44,711 nucleotides of DNA from Bacillota bacterium. GTDB taxonomy: Bacteria > Bacillota > Clostridia > Clostridiales > Clostridiaceae. Positions 1 to 7,630 of the stretch are shown here, one piece after another. The stretch's first letter is position 1, and the number at the start of each line of letters is the position of its first letter. The stretch is from the NCBI GenBank assembly GCA_023424785.1, contig JAFADP010000050.1, forward strand, positions 1 to 44,711, written 5' to 3'. A model generated the notes under the pieces. The model did not search any database. It saw only the letters and a program-made list of their open reading frames with translations, and was not told where the DNA came from. The translations under genes and the position numbers were made by a program.

Positions 1-325
<325 letters not shown>

Positions 326-407
326 ATAAGTAAAGAATATAATAACTATGTGCAATTTTCAGAGAACAAATTCTTTAAAAGATTTGTTAATTTAAATAAT
401 ATATTAT

Positions 408-482
<75 letters not shown>

Positions 483-506
483 ATTTGAATATTACAGATT
501 TTTATA

Positions 507-540
507 AAAGGTTGATGTAAATACATCAACCTTTATTTTT
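507..540 (+). terminator. Terminator of the rRNA/tRNA-Asn transcript
   Basis: A perfect 13-bp stem (507-519 with 522-534) and a two-base loop are followed by ATTTTT. It comes 25 bases after tRNA-Asn, so the ribosomal operon ends here as 23S-tRNA-Asn without a 5S gene. Confidence 0.85.
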
Positions 541-570
541 ATAAATTTAAGATATATAAATATAATTAAG

Positions 571-599
571 TTGTTATAATTATGATATATTGATACAAT
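571..599 (+). promoter_or_regulatory. Predicted sigma-A promoter of the parvulin gene
   Basis: TTGTTA (571-576), a 17-bp spacer and TACAAT (594-599) lie about 30 bases upstream of the start codon and just after the rRNA terminator. This is a motif match only. Confidence 0.5.
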
Positions 600-632
600 A
601 TAGAAGTAAATTTATTTAAAAAGGAGATAGCA

Positions 633-1379
633 ATGGAAAATAAGGTTTTAGCAGTAGTTGCAGGTAGAGAAATAACAGAAAAAGAATTACAAGATATAAT
701 AATGAGATATCCAGAAGATAAAAGAGGATATTTTAACAATGAACAAGGAAAAAAACAACTTTTAGAACAAGTTATATCATTTGAATTATTTAATAAATTT
801 GGAGAAGAAATTGCTCTTAATGAGACTGATGAATATAAAGAAGCTGTTAATAATATGGCAAAAGAGATATTAACTCAAATGACAATAAATAAGATATTAT
901 CAGAAGTTACTATAACTGATGAAGATGCTAAAAATTATTATAATGATAACAAGGGACAATTTAAGGATCCAGAAAAGGTATCAGCAAAACACATATTAGT
1001 AGAAACAGAAGAAGAAGCTAAAAAAATAAGAGAAGAGATTGTATCTTCAAATGTTTCTTTTGAAGATGCTGCTAAGAAATATTCTTCTTGTCCATCAAAA
1101 GAAGAAGGCGGAAATCTTGGAGAATTTGGTAGAGGAATGATGGTACCAGAATTTGAAAAAGCAGCTTTTGAATTAGAAGTTGGAAAAGTAAGTGAACCAG
1201 TTCAAACTCAATTTGGATACCACTTAATTTTAGTAGAAGATAAGAAAGAATCTGTTGAGAAGGAATTTGATGCAGTAAAAGATATGATAGTGAATAAAAT
1301 GGTTCAAGAAGCTCAACAAAGAAAGTATATTGATATGATTAAAAATTTAGAAGATAAATATACTGTTGAAAGAAAGTAA
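633..1379 (+). CDS. Parvulin-type peptidyl-prolyl cis-trans isomerase
   Basis: This 248-residue protein is a PpiC/SurA-type chaperone-isomerase that catalyses cis-trans isomerisation of Xaa-Pro bonds. The N-terminal ~105 residues form a helical SurA_N-like arm. The parvulin domain covers about residues 112-205, with the family blocks VSAKHILVETEEEAKKI, SSCPSKEEGGNLGEFGRG, MVPEFEKAAFEL and TQFGYHLI. A charged helix closes the protein. There is no signal peptide or lipobox, unlike PrsA, so a cytoplasmic role is likely, for example folding of nascent or ribosome-associated proteins. The start has AAGGAG 6-7 bases upstream. The gene is a single transcription unit between the rRNA terminator and its own bidirectional terminator. 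The fold call is firm; the substrate is unknown. Confidence 0.9.
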   Translation: MENKVLAVVAGREITEKELQDIIMRYPEDKRGYFNNEQGKKQLLEQVISFELFNKFGEEIALNETDEYKEAVNNMAKEILTQMTINKILSEVTITDEDAKNYYNDNKGQFKDPEKVSAKHILVETEEEAKKIREEIVSSNVSFEDAAKKYSSCPSKEEGGNLGEFGRGMMVPEFEKAAFELEVGKVSEPVQTQFGYHLILVEDKKESVEKEFDAVKDMIVNKMVQEAQQRKYIDMIKNLEDKYTVERK

Positions 1380-1380
1380 T

Positions 1381-1410
1381 AAAAAAGCTCCTGATTATAG
1401 GAGCTTTTTT
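1381..1410. terminator. Bidirectional terminator between the parvulin and HAD genes
   Basis: A 12-bp stem (AAAAAAGCTCCT, 1381-1392, with AGGAGCTTTTTT, 1399-1410) sits between convergent genes. The HAD stop codon (1395-1397) lies in the loop. A-run and T-run flanks let it work in both directions. Confidence 0.85.
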
Positions 1411-2054
1411 ATTGCATTTATATCTTTGAAGTTATTTATATATTCATCTGCAGTTAAAGATAATTGTTCTTTTTGATATTCAGCATATTTATCATACACA
1501 GCACATACTTTCATATTTGCTAATTTTGCTCCTTTTACGGCTTCTAAAATATCTTCAAATACAACACAGTTATTAGGAGTTACTCCTAACTTATTTGCAG
1601 TTAATAAGTAAATATCAGGGAAATTCTTTCCTTTATCAACTTCATTTGTAGTAGATATTACATCAAAATATTCATAAATACCTGTACTTTTTAAAGCTAC
1701 TGTTAATAAAGTTTCAGAGTTGCTAGTAGCTAAGGCAATTTTTATATTGTTTGTTTTGAGATATGTTAATAATTCTTTAGCGCCTTCTTTTAGTGAAATA
1801 TTATTAGAATAATGATTATAGGCCATGTCATTCCAGGTTTTTAATATTTCCTCTATTGATTCTGTAAGTTGAAATCTATTTTTAAAGTAATGAGCTGTTT
1901 GATTAAAGCTCAAGTGATTTATTTCATCTTTTAGGTTACTAGGAATAGCTAACCCCTTAGAAGATAAATAATCATGGTCAATTTTTTCCCAAATCCACAT
2001 AGAATCTATTAGAGTACCATCTAAATCGAATATAGCTGCTTTTGTTTTATTCAA
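1395..2054 (-). CDS. HAD-superfamily hydrolase (beta-phosphoglucomutase-like)
   Basis: A 219-residue haloacid-dehalogenase phosphatase. Motif I is FDLDGTLIDS near the N-terminus, with the two Asp residues that form the phospho-aspartate and act as acid/base. A helical cap (about residues 15-85) follows. Motif II is LATSNS, the motif III region is DKGKNFPDIY with its Lys, and motif IV is CVVFED. This matches HAD subfamily I members acting on sugar phosphates or other small phosphates; the real substrate cannot be read from sequence. The start is TTG at 2054, with GAGGTG 7 bases upstream on the minus strand. It is transcribed alone and converges on the parvulin gene. Confidence 0.88.
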   Translation of the reverse strand: MNKTKAAIFDLDGTLIDSMWIWEKIDHDYLSSKGLAIPSNLKDEINHLSFNQTAHYFKNRFQLTESIEEILKTWNDMAYNHYSNNISLKEGAKELLTYLKTNNIKIALATSNSETLLTVALKSTGIYEYFDVISTTNEVDKGKNFPDIYLLTANKLGVTPNNCVVFEDILEAVKGAKLANMKVCAVYDKYAEYQKEQLSLTADEYINNFKDINAIKKLL

Positions 2055-2217
2055 GTGTTATCACCTCATAAGTAATTATAATTTTAGTGTTATTGTATAT
2101 AAATATAATAGGGAAGTAAATAAAGTTATTTATTTTAATATATATTTTGGATATATAAGAATAAATACAAAGAAATAGTAAATAATAATAAAAAAGCTTA
2201 TATAAGGAGAATGATAT

Positions 2218-2340
2218 ATGATAATACTTAGTATATTGCTTTATAGTTTAAATGTACTTATTTTTTATAACTTATGTAAAGCTTCTGGAAAAGCAGAAAA
2301 ACATGCTGAATACTTAAAAAAAGGTAATAAAAAAAAGTAG
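2218..2340 (+). CDS. Small hydrophobic ORF (40 aa), function unknown
   Basis: A 40-codon reading frame with a good AAGGAGA ribosome binding site (2203-2209) eight bases before the ATG. The product opens with a hydrophobic stretch (MIILSILLYSLNVLIFYNL), long enough for one membrane helix, followed by a lysine-rich tail ending GNKKK. The stop codon lies inside the following terminator stem, which is typical of compact real genes. No family is recognised. It could be a small membrane protein or a chance frame; the ribosome binding site and the fit to the terminator favour a real gene. Confidence 0.5.
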   Translation: MIILSILLYSLNVLIFYNLCKASGKAEKHAEYLKKGNKKK

Positions 2341-2359
2341 ATATAATATCTACTTTTTT
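2331..2359. terminator. Bidirectional terminator between the small ORF and tRNA-Pro
   Basis: A 13-bp stem (2331-2343 with 2347-2359) has a 3-base loop and A6/T6 flanks. On the minus strand it starts at the last base of the tRNA-Pro CCA end; on the plus strand it overlaps the stop codon of the 40-codon ORF. Confidence 0.8.
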
Positions 2360-2434
2360 GGTCGGGGTGACAGGTCTCGAACCTGCGACCTCATGGTCCC
2401 AAACCATGCGCGCTACCATCTGCGCCACACCCCG
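2359..2434 (-). tRNA. tRNA-Pro (TGG), CCA encoded
   Basis: On the minus strand the acceptor stem CGGGGTG pairs with CACCCCG, followed by discriminator A and an encoded CCA (2361-2359). The anticodon stem-loop is CATGG-TTTGGGA-CCATG, anticodon TGG (Pro). The T-arm GCAGGTTCGAGACCTGT is standard. Confidence 0.97.
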
Positions 2435-2445
2435 GCAACAAATAA

Positions 2446-2474
2446 ATTATACAATAATATTCGAATTATGTCAA
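2446..2474 (-). promoter_or_regulatory. Consensus sigma-A promoter of tRNA-Pro
   Basis: On the minus strand TTGACA (2474-2469), exactly 17 bases, then TATAAT (2451-2446). Both hexamers are perfect consensus. The -10 ends 11 bases before the mature tRNA 5' end. Confidence 0.85.
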
Positions 2475-2491
2475 ATAAAATTAAAAAATAA

Positions 2492-2529
2492 AATACGACA
2501 TAATTTTATTAATACGACATAATTTTATT
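2492..2529 (+). repeat. Two tandem 19-bp direct repeats upstream of the NlpC/P60 promoter
   Basis: AATACGACATAATTTTATT occurs twice head to tail (2492-2510 and 2511-2529), identical in both copies. The pair ends 13 bases before the predicted -35 of the NlpC/P60 gene, where a transcription activator would bind. No known operator is recognised. Confidence 0.8.
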
Positions 2530-2535
2530 GAAATT

Positions 2536-2571
2536 ATTTCCATTGTAAAAATGGAAATTAAGTGGTATAAT
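2536..2571 (+). promoter_or_regulatory. Promoter with overlapping palindrome, NlpC/P60 gene
   Basis: A -35 TTGTAA (2543-2548), a 17-bp spacer and a consensus -10 TATAAT (2566-2571). A perfect inverted repeat, ATTTCCAT-N7-ATGGAAAT (2536-2558), covers the -35 and could be a repressor site. Motif-based. Confidence 0.6.
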
Positions 2572-2603
2572 TATTAAATAATATTTCTAGAGTGAAGGGA
2601 GGG

Positions 2604-2619
2604 ATGGTCAGCAGACCAT
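2604..2619 (+). promoter_or_regulatory. Hairpin between ribosome binding site and start codon (NlpC/P60)
   Basis: GGAGG of the Shine-Dalgarno sequence is at 2598-2602. Directly after it, ATGGTC-AGCA-GACCAT (2604-2619) forms a perfect 6-bp stem with a tetraloop. Five bases later comes ATG at 2625. If the stem is folded, the Shine-Dalgarno to ATG distance falls from 22 bases to about 6, the normal value. Confidence 0.6.
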
Positions 2620-2624
2620 TTATA

Positions 2625-3878
2625 ATGAAAAGAAGAATTCTATCTGTAATATGTGCAGGAATTTTAACGTTTACTTCTTTAGTACCTGTAGCTTCTGTAA
2701 GTGCAACACCAAATAATGTTCAAGAAGCTAGAGATAAGTATTTAGAGCTTGAAACTAAGGTCCAAGAGATAAATGAAAAAATACAAACATTAGACAGTGA
2801 AATGTCATTATTAGATGAAAAGATTAACGAAAATAAAAATAAGATTACTGATATAAATAAAGAAATAGAGAAGACTAAAGACGAAATTGGACAAGTTAAG
2901 AAAACGATAAACGAAAAGGAAGAAATACTAGGTGATAGAGTTAGAGAAATATATAAGTCGGGTGGACAAACTGATATAATATCACTTATTTTTAGTGCTG
3001 AAAGTTTTAGTGATTTAATTACTAAGATAGATTCAGCAAGTAGAATAGTAAAGTTAGATCAAAAAATAGTAGATGAAGTAGTAGAACAAAAAGAAAAGTT
3101 AGATAATAAAGTAGAAAAATTAGATGAAAAATCTAATGAAATATCAACTTTAAATGAAGCTATAGAAAAACAATCTGAAGAAGTTAAGTCAAAGAAAAGT
3201 GAACAAGAAAAGCTTATAAGTGAAGCTAAGGCAGAGCAAAGTAAATTTGATGAGGAATATTTATCTAAGATGGAATTAGAATTAATAGAAGATAAATTAA
3301 GAATTTGTAACTCTTCTAATAGTTCATTAGAAGAATTAAAGACAATTTCATCTCAACTTAAGTCAATAAGAGATGCTCAAATAAAAAGTCCTACAGTAAT
3401 AAGTAAAATAAATAGTGCATTAGATGTAGCTAGTGCTAATATTGATCAAAAACAAGAAGAAGCTAATTTATTAGCACAACAACAAGCAGCAAATAGTTCA
3501 CTAGTTAATAGAGGCGAAGTTTCTGCAAGTTCAAATGCTACAATAAATGCTATTATTAACGAAGCTTATAAACATTTAGGTAAACCTTATGTATATGGAG
3601 CAAAAGGACCAAATACATTTGATTGTTCAGGATTTACTTCATACGTATATAGAGCAGTTATGGGTATAGAAATCGGTGGAAGCACATACTCACAAATAAA
3701 TTCTGGAATTGAAGTATCTTATTCAGAATTACAACCAGGGGACTTAGTTTTCCCTCATTCAGGGCATGTTGGAATATATATAGGAAATGGACAAATGATT
3801 CATGCACCTCAAACTGGAGATGTAGTAAAGGTAGCACCTGTATATAAGTTCTGGAGAGCTAGAAGAATAATTTATTAA
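2625..3878 (+). CDS. Secreted coiled-coil NlpC/P60 peptidoglycan endopeptidase
   Basis: A 417-residue wall hydrolase of the CwlO/PcsB architecture. An N-terminal signal peptide (MKRRILSVICAGILTF, cleavage near SVSA) is followed by a long coiled coil of about 250 residues rich in Glu/Lys, a Gln/Ala/Ser linker, and a C-terminal NlpC/P60 domain from about residue 305. Catalytic Cys334 lies in FDCSG, His381 in SGHVGIYIG and the third polar residue His393 in MIHAPQTG. The family cleaves D-gamma-Glu-mDAP-type stem peptides during growth and division, and the coiled coil usually keeps it inactive until FtsEX or a similar partner acts. The ATG at 2625 is chosen because it starts the signal peptide; the GTG at 2592 has no ribosome binding site and the ATG at 2604 is too close to one. 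Homologues are often under WalRK control in Firmicutes. Confidence 0.93.
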   Translation: MKRRILSVICAGILTFTSLVPVASVSATPNNVQEARDKYLELETKVQEINEKIQTLDSEMSLLDEKINENKNKITDINKEIEKTKDEIGQVKKTINEKEEILGDRVREIYKSGGQTDIISLIFSAESFSDLITKIDSASRIVKLDQKIVDEVVEQKEKLDNKVEKLDEKSNEISTLNEAIEKQSEEVKSKKSEQEKLISEAKAEQSKFDEEYLSKMELELIEDKLRICNSSNSSLEELKTISSQLKSIRDAQIKSPTVISKINSALDVASANIDQKQEEANLLAQQQAANSSLVNRGEVSASSNATINAIINEAYKHLGKPYVYGAKGPNTFDCSGFTSYVYRAVMGIEIGGSTYSQINSGIEVSYSELQPGDLVFPHSGHVGIYIGNGQMIHAPQTGDVVKVAPVYKFWRARRIIY

Positions 3879-3892
3879 AATATGAAATAATC

Positions 3893-3921
3893 AGGAGAGA
3901 GTTTATGCTCTCTCTTTTTTT
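3893..3921 (+). terminator. Terminator after the NlpC/P60 gene
   Basis: GAGAGAG (3895-3901) pairs with CTCTCTC (3908-3914), followed by a run of seven T. Confidence 0.85.
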
Positions 3922-4002
3922 ATAAAAAATTAAATAATATGTAACTTAATACTTTTTCAATTAAGATTTATAATATATGTATATTACAATAGAGGTGAAA
4001 AT

Positions 4003-4695
4003 ATGAGTAGGATATTATTAGTTGAAGATGAAGAGAGTATACGTGGATTTATAAAGATAAATTTAATAAGAAATGGATTTGAAGTAATAGAGGCAGCATC
4101 AGGAGAAGAAGGTATAGATAAAGCATTAATTGAAAAACCTGATATAGCAATATTAGATGTTATGCTACCAGGTATTGATGGTTTTCAAGTATGTAAAAGA
4201 TTAAGAGAAGAATATCCTAATATGGGAATAATAATGCTTACTGCAAAAGGGCAAGATATGGATAAGATTATGGGATTTGAATATGGAGGAGATGATTACA
4301 TAGTTAAACCATTTAATCCATTAGAGGTTGTTTTAAGAGTAAAGGCAATTTTGAGAAGAATAGAAGTTAGTAATAGTAAAATAAATAAAGATGAAAATAA
4401 AATAATAGGTGGACCATTTGTAATAGACTTATATTCTCAGAAATTATTAAAGAATAATGTAGAGATTGATGTTACACCTAAAGAATATATGCTAATGAAG
4501 CTATTTATGGAGAATCCTAATAAGGCTTTTACTAGAGATGAATTATTAAATTTAATATGGGGATATGATTTTTTTGGTGATTCTAAAATAATTGATGTAA
4601 ATATTAGGAGATTAAGAGCAAAGATTGAAGAAGATTCATCATCTCCTAAGTATATAGAAACTGTATGGGGGTTAGGCTATAGGTGGAAAGGTTAA
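4003..4695 (+). CDS. OmpR/PhoB-family response regulator
   Basis: A 230-residue two-component regulator. The receiver domain (residues 1-118) has the acidic pocket ED(E) at 8-10, phospho-acceptor Asp52 in ILDVMLPG, Thr80 and Lys102 (VKPF). A winged-helix DNA-binding domain of the Trans_Reg_C type fills residues ~130-230, ending KYIETVWGLGYRWKG. It is a transcription factor activated by phosphorylation from the kinase whose start is 4 bases downstream. The ribosome binding site GAGGTG is 6 bases before the ATG. A TATAAT lies at 3969-3974, but no good -35 was found. The regulon is not deducible. The NlpC/P60 gene immediately upstream, with its direct repeats, is one possible target (inference). 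Confidence 0.95.
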   Translation: MSRILLVEDEESIRGFIKINLIRNGFEVIEAASGEEGIDKALIEKPDIAILDVMLPGIDGFQVCKRLREEYPNMGIIMLTAKGQDMDKIMGFEYGGDDYIVKPFNPLEVVLRVKAILRRIEVSNSKINKDENKIIGGPFVIDLYSQKLLKNNVEIDVTPKEYMLMKLFMENPNKAFTRDELLNLIWGYDFFGDSKIIDVNIRRLRAKIEEDSSSPKYIETVWGLGYRWKG

Positions 4696-4699
4696 AATA

Positions 4700-6118
4700 A
4701 TGAAAAGTATTAAGGGAAGAGTAATAAAGAGCTTTTTAATAGTTATAGTATCTACAACTATTATATTAAATGCATTAAATATAATTTTTATAAGACAATA
4801 TCATTATAATGATGCAGAAGAACTAATTAAAAATCAAATGAATATAGCTATAAATTTTTATGAAAAGTACTTTTCATCAGCATCTTTAGAAGAGAATATT
4901 TATTATAACGTTGATACATTTTGGAATCAGACTAAGGCTCAAGTTCAAATATTTGGTAAGGATAGAGTTTTGTTAATGGATTCAATAGGTGTTAATGATA
5001 AAGATATTAAAAAATATCCTGATGTAGTAGATGTTTTTGAAAATAAGGTTGAAAGTAGTACGTGGATAGGTAAGTCAGATTATTATGATTATAAGATTAT
5101 GAGTATATCTAAGCCTATTAAATCCAATGACGAGATTATTGGGGTTATTAGATATGTTATTTCATTAAGAGATGTGGATGGAAGAGTTAATAAAATAGTA
5201 TTTCCCTTTATAGCTATATCGTTTATAGCAGTATTAATAGGAATAATACTTAGTTTAATTATTTCAGATGGAATAGTAAAGCCAATTAAGGATGTAAATA
5301 AGGTTGCAGAAAAGATGGCTAGAGGAAATCTTCAGGTAAGAAATAATATGAATGGGAGAGATGAAATTGCTCAATTAGCCATGACTCTAGATTATATGGC
5401 TGAGGAACTAGCACAAAGAGAGAAGGTAAAAGATGAATTTATATCATCTGTTTCTCATGAATTAAGAACTCCGTTAACAGCTATTAAGGGATGGGCTATA
5501 ACATTAGATGATGATCAGAGTGATAAGGAAGTCTTGAGTATGGGTCTTAAAATAATAGAAAATGAAACGGATAGACTGGTTAGTATGGTAGAAGAGTTAT
5601 TAGATTTTTCTGCTTTATTAAATAAGAAGGTTACATTAAGAAAAACAGAGATTTTAATAAAAGATTTTATGACTTATTTAGAGACCTATATGTCAGAGAG
5701 GACAAAACTTGAGAAGAAGACCTTAAATATACATTCTAATATTGAAAATAAATATTTATTTATAGATGTTGATAAGATGAAACAGGTTTTAATTAACTTA
5801 GTTGATAATTCTTTTAAATTTACTGGGGTAGATGGAATAATAGATATTAACTTTATATATGAAGATAATGCTATTAAAATAATCGTAAGTGATAATGGAT
5901 GTGGAATAAATAAAAAAGATTTACCTAGAGTAAAAGAAAAATTTTATAAAGGTAAAAATGCAAAATCACAAAATGGAATTGGATTATCAATATGTGATGA
6001 AATAGTTAATCTTCATAAAGGAAGTATGAAAATTGAAAGTGAAGAGGATAAGGGGACCAAAATAACAATATGTATACCTGTTAGTATGGAGGATATTTCA
6101 GATGAAGAAATTAGCTAG
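4700..6118 (+). CDS. Membrane sensor histidine kinase
   Basis: A 472-residue kinase paired with the upstream regulator. Transmembrane helix 1 is at ~10-31 and helix 2 at ~165-190, enclosing an extracytoplasmic sensor of about 135 residues. HAMP follows at ~190-243. HisKA has phospho-acceptor His253 in SSVSHELRTPL. The HATPase_c domain carries the N box (LINLVDNSFKF), G1 (SDNGCGI) and G2 (QNGIGLSI). It autophosphorylates on His and passes phosphate to the regulator. Its 3' end overlaps the following lipoprotein gene by 17 bases, so the two are probably translationally coupled and the lipoprotein may be a sensor partner (inference). The signal sensed is unknown. Confidence 0.95.
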   Translation: MKSIKGRVIKSFLIVIVSTTIILNALNIIFIRQYHYNDAEELIKNQMNIAINFYEKYFSSASLEENIYYNVDTFWNQTKAQVQIFGKDRVLLMDSIGVNDKDIKKYPDVVDVFENKVESSTWIGKSDYYDYKIMSISKPIKSNDEIIGVIRYVISLRDVDGRVNKIVFPFIAISFIAVLIGIILSLIISDGIVKPIKDVNKVAEKMARGNLQVRNNMNGRDEIAQLAMTLDYMAEELAQREKVKDEFISSVSHELRTPLTAIKGWAITLDDDQSDKEVLSMGLKIIENETDRLVSMVEELLDFSALLNKKVTLRKTEILIKDFMTYLETYMSERTKLEKKTLNIHSNIENKYLFIDVDKMKQVLINLVDNSFKFTGVDGIIDINFIYEDNAIKIIVSDNGCGINKKDLPRVKEKFYKGKNAKSQNGIGLSICDEIVNLHKGSMKIESEEDKGTKITICIPVSMEDISDEEIS

Positions 6119-7619
6119 TATGTTTATTTTAGTTCTTTTAAGTCTATATTTATCTGCTTGTTCTATGGGAGGAAGTGTTGTAGGTTTTTCAATAAAACCT
6201 CCTAATAATAATAATTTACAAATATCGGGTATATGGAGTGTTGAAAAATATGATATATTAGATAATAACTTATATGATGAAGATGATGTGAAAAAAATAG
6301 CATCAGACAAGATTATTATAGAAAGTAATAGTATAACTTTAGCTAATAAAATTTATAAAGAAAGTGCTTATAAGTTAAAGGTGGTTAAAAAGGATTATTT
6401 ATTATCCTATGAAGCAAAGTATTCTATAGAGAATCTAGAGTCGTATTCAGAGTATACAGATATTTATTGTATTATGTATCAAGACAACTTATTAGGAGAG
6501 TTTATTTACTATAGTAAAGATAAGTCATATTTTTATTATGAAGGAGTATTATTTTATTTAAGTTATGATAAAGAATTAGATGAAGAATTAGATGAAGAAG
6601 TATTTAAAGTAAATAGTAAAGGAACATCTAATGAAGAAGTTACAACAGAAGTAGATAGGGTAGTAAATGAAGGTATTATAATTGGTTTAAAAACTCCAAT
6701 GGTTAAGGATGAAGATACTTATGTAAGAGAATCCTATAGAACGCTATGGATTAGTTTTAAGGATTCTGAGTTAAGCTATGAAATAAAAGAAAATGAAATA
6801 ATAATACCTAGATTTAGTGGTATGTGGTCTTTAAAACCTGTAGTATATGAAGATTCTAAAGAGGATATTTATTATGAATATTTTGAGGCAAATGCAATAG
6901 ATACAAAGGAGAAAAAAAACTATGCTAGTCCTCAATTAGATTTAAAGTCAGGATCTAAGGCTTATAAAAGTATAAATTACATTGGTACTAATTATATTGC
7001 TATTGAAGTATTTAACAATAATAACAATAATTATATATACAATAACTATAGTGTATTACCTATAGATAATTTATATCTAGAAGATGGAATCGCAATAGGT
7101 GATATATATGATAATAATGATATCAATAGTATATATAAAGAAAGATATGAGGATATGTACAATTCATTGGATGAATCTATAAAGAAATCAGTTAGTAAAT
7201 ATATTGATTATGGAAACTTTACTTTAGCTAGAAATAATGGTAAATGGGTTTTAAAATCTATGATATCTGGAGTAAATAACAATGAGTCTATAGAATTTTT
7301 ATTAGGAATAAAGCCAAGTGATAAATTAGTGGCATATGATACTTTATATATTCCATGGAAATCTATTAAGAGTCAATTTCCTTTTGTAGAGGATGCTTAT
7401 ATTTCAACTAATGCACAGATTGCAGTACTTGTAAGTGGTGATGAGATAGAAGTTTATTTAATAGAAAATGGGATTATTGATGAAAAGTCTAGAAAAAATA
7501 TAAAGTTAAATAAAGGCGAAGAAATTATAATGGCGGAGTGGTGTGAAAATGAGTATGTGAGCAAATGGGAAGGATATTTTAAGAATAATAATATGAATAA
7601 TAATATGAATAATAAATAG
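6102..7619 (+). CDS. Lipoprotein of unknown function, third gene of the two-component operon
   Basis: A 505-residue lipoprotein. Its signal peptide is MKKLASMFILVLLSLYLSAC with lipobox LSAC, so Cys20 should be lipidated and the protein anchored outside the membrane. The body is acidic and Tyr/Asn-rich; no known domain is recognised. Asn-rich runs occur in the middle and at the C-terminus, where a repeated AATAATATG unit (about 7586-7616) encodes NNNMNNNMNNK; such a tract could vary by slippage. The ATG lies inside the kinase gene with GGAGG upstream, implying coupled translation. It may present or modify the signal for the kinase, but nothing in the sequence proves that. Confidence 0.85.
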   Translation: MKKLASMFILVLLSLYLSACSMGGSVVGFSIKPPNNNNLQISGIWSVEKYDILDNNLYDEDDVKKIASDKIIIESNSITLANKIYKESAYKLKVVKKDYLLSYEAKYSIENLESYSEYTDIYCIMYQDNLLGEFIYYSKDKSYFYYEGVLFYLSYDKELDEELDEEVFKVNSKGTSNEEVTTEVDRVVNEGIIIGLKTPMVKDEDTYVRESYRTLWISFKDSELSYEIKENEIIIPRFSGMWSLKPVVYEDSKEDIYYEYFEANAIDTKEKKNYASPQLDLKSGSKAYKSINYIGTNYIAIEVFNNNNNNYIYNNYSVLPIDNLYLEDGIAIGDIYDNNDINSIYKERYEDMYNSLDESIKKSVSKYIDYGNFTLARNNGKWVLKSMISGVNNNESIEFLLGIKPSDKLVAYDTLYIPWKSIKSQFPFVEDAYISTNAQIAVLVSGDEIEVYLIENGIIDEKSRKNIKLNKGEEIIMAEWCENEYVSKWEGYFKNNNMNNNMNNK

Positions 7620-7630
7620 GAGTGATAATT

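Noticed and set aside
2463..2529. A third, inverted copy of the GACATAATT repeat near 2465-2474, suggesting a three-site operator array
   Set aside because: That copy is the consensus -35 (TTGACA) of the tRNA-Pro promoter on the minus strand, so the likeness is explained by promoter sequence. Only the two tandem 19-mers are kept as a repeat.
2592..2606. GTG at 2592 or ATG at 2604 as the start of the NlpC/P60 protein
   Set aside because: The GTG has no ribosome binding site upstream; the ATG is one or two bases from the GGAGG; neither begins the signal peptide.
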